DNA from: Ailanthus altissimus
Lineage: Eukaryota; Streptophyta; Magnoliopsida; Sapindales; Simaroubaceae
Direction of reading: 5' to 3'
Assembly (NCBI GenBank): GCA_946807835.1
Contig: OX327696.1
Span: forward strand, 8,878,501 to 8,942,500
Length of the DNA stretch: 64,000 nucleotides
The notes below the pieces were generated by a model. It worked only from the letters and a program-made list of their open reading frames with translations. It searched no databases and was not told the origin of the DNA. Positions 59,601 to 64,000 of the stretch are shown in pieces. Position 1 is the first letter of the stretch; each line of letters opens with the position of its first letter. A program made the translations under genes and the position numbers.

Positions 59601-62600
59601 TGTGGACTTATAACTTAGACAAATAATATGTTAACTTTATCATGTGTCAACCTTTGTATTGTACCATTAGACTTCAATAGTTCATTTTTAAGTGGACTGT
59701 CTTGAAAGTAAACAGTGAACAGAATGCATTGTATGATAAAGATAATGTCATTTGGCTAGCTTGGCTGGTGGTTAGATATTAAGATAGAATTTCAAATAGC
59801 ACTTGTTCAAGTTATGGCGATTGCCTTTTCATTTTGAAGAGACGAGGCACCTTTATTCTCAATCTGGTTTCTTCTCCATCTCTTCATTTCAAATCTAAAA
59901 TAGTATCAAGATCCCAGATCTAGCTTCAATCTCATGATGGGTGCAGATTGACACTTAATTCATTTAACTTACTGTTCATATATGTTGTATGGATTATAAA
60001 ATTTACATGGATAAGGCTGTCTTCATTTTTCAATTTTAGCAGCCTGTGATGCATGCAGTCAATATTTGGGAATGACTAGTTTTCTTTGAATTTTCATAAG
60101 CTTTGAAATGAACAAGGTGGTACAGAGAAATTTATAATATAAATGAATGTCTTTAGTGGTTAAGATTGTTAAAGAAATTTTGTTTGTTAGGTCAGAAACT
60201 TTAAAATGGTTATATATATCCTTGCATTAAGGCATTTCATTGATTGCTAAGTTCATTGGTTGTTGATATATTTCCTACATCTTTTACAGTTGAGCAAGAG
60301 ATCTAAGGATCAATTGCCTTCACAGACCAACCTTGGGAGTGAAAAGTTTAATTTGTCTTTAGATGGTCTTTGGAGTTATAGTAAAAAGAAAAAGGTCATA
60401 CATTTCAAAGTCTGGGTTCCCCGTCTAAAATGTTTATACCAAACTTACCTTTCCAAATATACAGGGTCTGATTGCCTCTTTATGTTGTTTCTGAAAGATG
60501 TTATCTTTCACTTTTTGGAATGAGTATCATGGGTTTCTGCTAGGGAGAGAGAGAGAGAGAGAGAGCTACCCTATCGTCTTCACCTTAGTAAGCTGTATGT
60601 GATTGCAGAAATTGTTGCTGACTTTTTTCTTTTTAATCTTTTTCTTTCATGTCCTAATACATTTGCTAGTCTTGGATATCTGCCAATAAGCATATAATGA
60701 CTTGCAATTATTGTGCTTAATTGACTGTAAAGATGATCTCTGTTAGTCTCTCTATTTTTATGTATTTATGACTGCAAGAGAAACTCTCAAATCACATTTC
60801 TGAGAATTCCATGTAAATAAAAGTGACATTGTTTTATAATCCATTACTAATCTATTTATGAGGTCAATCAACCTTAGATGCACATTTTCATTTGGTTCAT
60901 TGCTTTTATAATTCCATGTCAATGACTACTTTCTTTCCTTTTTGTTTTTGAGCTTTTATGAGATTTCATCGACGCCTTAAAAAATATTAATTAAATTTAT
61001 TTTAAACCATATCTTGGAGGCTTAATCCATAGCTTTAACAGATATTGCATATAGAGCAGAATGTTTATTTCCATTCTATATAGGTAAAAGAGGGGGCTGG
61101 AGAATTTCCATACTGTAAAAGGCATTTTTGTTGGTTCACTGTGTTCCAGTCTCCAGATTATGCTATCTTACCCGTATTCTTTTTTCCTGTGTAGATTTAG
61201 TTGACTATCATATACCTCTCAGTCATGATACCTTTTGCGTCCACTAAATGACTTTCTAACATTTGTACCATCCAAAGCCTATTTTGTACAAGCTTGCACA
61301 ATGTTCAGCCCTTTTGAAGATTAAAATTGGTTACAGATGCTTTAAAGTTTAAAATTTGTAAAGACTGTACAATGTTCGGGACTTCTCCAACGCATTTTTA
61401 ATCCTTGGTTTTCCATGGGTAGTTTTATTTACATTACTAATCTATCAATTTCCTTGACGTTTCATTTGTTTCAGATATACCAGTTCCCTCAGCATGTGCT
61501 ATATTGGTTTGTCTTTTCACACTGCAGCATTATGGCACTCATAAAATTGGCTTCATTTTTGCTCCCATTGTCATTTTGTGGCTCTTATTTATTGGTGGAG
61601 TGGGTTTCTATAATATTTACCACTGGGATCCCCACATCTTGTGTGCAATCTCCCCAGTTTACATGTATAGATATATCAGAAACATTGATAGAGAGAGTTG
61701 GAGTGCATTGAGCAGTATCATTCTGTGTGTGGCAGGTTGGTCTTGACTAAATTTCTCGTGTTGGTGCTTGAATTATGATTTCACCTTCTTATGCCTCCAA
61801 TAAAAGGACAAGTCATTTTTAGAAATCATTAATCAATTTGACTAGTGACATGTGAAGTTCTTCTTTCCCTTTTGCAGGATCAGAGGCAATGTTTGCAAAC
61901 TTAGGTCATTTCTCAAAGAAATCAATCAAGGTACTAAATATAGATTGCAATTGCACACTTCTGTAGGTGTACTTTAAAAAGTTATGAAGTATTTGTTTCT
62001 GATGTCTCCATTGTAGATGACGTTTGTTGGCTTGATATATCCACTGCTTCTTTTATGCTATGCTGGCCAAGCTGCATTTATCTCCAAAAACTTGAATGCT
62101 TCTGACGATTTTAATCATCTCAGTAGATCTATGCCTAGTAAGTCAACTATTTGCTTGCAGTTTCTTTGATTACTTCAGCTGAAAAATTTGTATACTTACT
62201 CAAGTCATTGCAAGTTCAGGACCTATTTGCCATATCTTCACAGTATTATCTCTACTTGCTTCGGCTGTAGGAAGCCAAGCAACCATAACAGCAAGTTTTT
62301 CCATCATAAACCAGTGCCAAGCACTTGGTTGTTTCCCCAGAGTAAAAGTTATACATACATCAGATAAGATAAATGGACAGGTCTACATCCCAGATGTCAA
62401 CTGGTTGTTGATGGTACTTAGCCTCACTGTCACAGTTGGTTTCCACAGCATTGGACAAATAGGAAATGCAGCAGGTATGCTATATGGGGAGTAATTTCTT
62501 CTTTTCCTGCAAAATTCTTAAAAGTTTTAAAAATATTTCAGATTGCACTAGAAAAAGCAGAATATATATGTATTACTTATATAGTGTATGCATTTTGGAA

Positions 62601-63877
62601 CGATATCATAATTTTGCATTTTATTCAAATTGTTTAGTATCACATTTTAGGCGGCTGTGAAGGACTTTCAAATCAGTAGAATAATAGTGATGAAAGTTTC
62701 AGAACATGTATGATATTTGTGAAAATTAATATAGGAATGTAGGTACAAAATTTGTCATATTGTCCATTGTTTATTTTGTAATGATTATTGGTTGAATTTT
62801 TCAGGTTTGGCAATAGTTTCAGGAATGTTGGTGACAACTTGCTTGATGTCACTTGTAATTGCATTGTACTGGGAGAGAAGCTTGTTAGTATCTGCATGCT
62901 TTTTGATATTTTTCAGCTGTATTGAGGTTGCATCTCTATCAGTGTGCCTGCTGAATTTTCACAAGGGAGCTTGGTACCTTCTTGTCCTTTCAGTATTGTC
63001 CTTGACGATCATGCTCGCGTGGCATTATGGAACCATGAAAAAGTACGAGTTTGATTTACAAAACAAGGTAAGTACAGAATGGCTCACAGATCTTAGCCCA
63101 GGCCTCGGAGTTTCTAGGGTACCTGGAATTGGCTTTATCTATACCGATATAGTGACAGGAATCCCAGCTTTCTTCTCACATTTTATAACAAATCTTCCTG
63201 CATTTCATCAAGTGCTGATCTTTGTGTCCTTCAAATCTGTACCAGTACCTTATGTGTCCCCTAGTCGACGTTATCTTATAGGTCGGGTTGGGCATAGAGA
63301 TTATAAGATTTATCGCTGCATTGTCAGATATGGATATTGCGATGGTGTTAAGGACACAGATGATTTTGAGGAGCAGATTATTTGCTCGATTGGAGAATTC
63401 ATTTCCTTGGAAGAAAATGACTCTGAGTCCCTAACATCGCCTGAAGGAAGACTGATTGTGGTTGGAAAGCCATTGCCAGAAGGAAATGCTTTGATACCTT
63501 TACATGATACCCCCTCTAATGATGAGCAGACAAGATCGGGAAACAACGAACCTCCATTAAGTCCATTAGCTGGTTCATTTGAGAGAGGTGGTTCTCCATT
63601 CCAAAGGAAGAAGGTACGATTTGCATTGCCAGCAAGTAGTCCTAAAATGCGAGCATCTGTAAGGGAGGAGCTACTAGAGCTGATTGATGCCAGGGAGAGT
63701 GGAACTGCATATTTGTTGGGCCAGTCACATTTAGCTGTCCGCAACAGCTCAAACTTTCTGAAGCGGTTTCTAATCATGATGTACGTTTTCTTAGATAAAA
63801 ATTGCAGAGAGCCTCCTGTGGCATTAAACATTCCTCATGCTGCACTTGTCGAGGTCAGTATGGTCTACACTATATGA
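56633..63877 (+). CDS. KUP/HAK/KT potassium transporter, 10 exons
   Basis: Exons 56633-56677, 58628-58853, 58930-59172, 59268-59312, 59419-59469, 61475-61735, 61878-61930, 62017-62137, 62220-62474 and 62805-63877. All introns are GT/AG, phases agree, and the total is 2373 nt (790 residues plus TGA), the usual family length. Family marks: SFQSLGVVYG (about 26-35) and STAPLYVF, GEGGTFALYSLLCR (about 88-101), MIGDGVLTPAIS, LFTLQHYGTHKIGFIFAP, GSEAMFANLGHFS, SQATITASFSI, GCFPRVKVIHTS and RVPGIGFIYTDIV (about 538). About 12 membrane segments run to near residue 585, then a soluble C-terminal domain ending VSMVYTI, as usual for plant members. It predicts a potassium (proton-coupled) importer of the plasma or vacuolar membrane. 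Residue 36 is Arg where most relatives have Asp. Phrases such as INGQVYIPDVNW recall HAK17-type proteins, but the subclass is not certain. Confidence 0.94.
56678..58627 (+). other. First intron of the potassium transporter
   Basis: 1950 bases, the donor GTACAT and the acceptor TTTGCAG. A long first intron directly after a 15-codon exon. No nested gene or transposon seen. Confidence 0.75.
59470..61474 (+). other. Fifth intron of the potassium transporter
   Basis: 2005 bases, donor GTAAGAAT, acceptor GTTTCAG. It contains a (GA)n microsatellite at 60545-60566. The ORF at 60260-60523 has no domain and is not conserved-looking. Confidence 0.75.
60545..60566. repeat. (GA)n microsatellite
   Basis: Eleven GA units inside the fifth intron of the potassium transporter. 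Confidence 0.9.
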
Positions 63878-64000
63878 AATTGTGTATTAGCAGTAAATAA
63901 TTCTTTGTGGAAGTTATACAAAGATGATGCTCCTAAAATCTTTAGTAAATGAATTATTCTGAACCACATTGTATGTTTCGTCTCCTAGAAAAATTGGAGG
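63878..64000 (+). other. 3' untranslated start of the potassium transporter
   Basis: Sequence after the stop at 63875-63877 to the window end. Contains AGTAAATAATT and AAATGAATTATT, but no definite poly(A) signal is placed. Confidence 0.5.

Noticed and set aside
63310..63831. 173-residue minus-strand ORF
   Set aside because: It lies wholly antisense to the last coding exon of the potassium transporter, whose protein is clearly recognisable on the plus strand.
63854..63877. Possible splice donor GTCAGT at the end of the last potassium transporter exon
   Set aside because: Reading through gives VSMVYTI and a stop, which matches the usual end of plant KUP proteins, so no further exon is needed.

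Overview
The window looks like nuclear DNA of a eudicot plant. It is AT-rich, its genes have many short exons with GT/AG introns, and about half of it is LTR retrotransposon sequence in several nested layers. I could not identify the species. No rRNA, tRNA or CRISPR array was seen.

Three host genes can be supported. (1) A 12-exon minus-strand gene runs from 21313 down to 3709. It encodes a 367-residue, probably plastid-targeted protein whose folded part resembles the bacterial YaaW/UPF0174 family. One of its introns is 11.2 kb and has filled with repeats, including a young Ty1/copia element in the same orientation as the gene. (2) A compact single-exon gene at 51384-51728 encodes a 114-residue lysine-rich protein with a FAM32A-like N-terminus. 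(3) A complete 10-exon plus-strand gene at 56633-63877 encodes a 790-residue KUP/HAK/KT potassium transporter. A conserved aspartate near its N-terminus is replaced by arginine.

Between genes 1 and 2 (about 21.4-51.2 kb) there is a repeat cluster. In order it holds a degraded coding remnant; a solo LTR (24946-27281); a related solo LTR in inverted orientation (28127-30774); a Ty3/gypsy integrase remnant (to 32729); and a large decayed Ty1/copia element (32735-45196). That element carries a Mutator-like element inside its 5' LTR and an unrelated solo LTR inside its leader. A second, very decayed copia on the minus strand (about 46480-50350) ends the cluster. Target-site duplications give the order of events: gypsy remnant first, then the copia element, then the Mutator-like element and the leader solo LTR.

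Downstream of the FAM32A-like gene is a 1.5-kb LTR element (52611-54097) in which the start of gag is joined almost directly to the end of an integrase chromodomain, so nearly all of pol is missing.

The most unusual signal is in the leader of the large copia element (38471-38764). An 11-base core, GCTACAGTGTG, occurs four times in about 280 bases, and in three copies it sits at the tip of a hairpin whose stem sequence differs from copy to copy. Other notable signals are a copia element lacking most of gag but with a duplicated reverse-transcriptase segment, and a GC-rich fold-back at the centre of the Mutator-like element.
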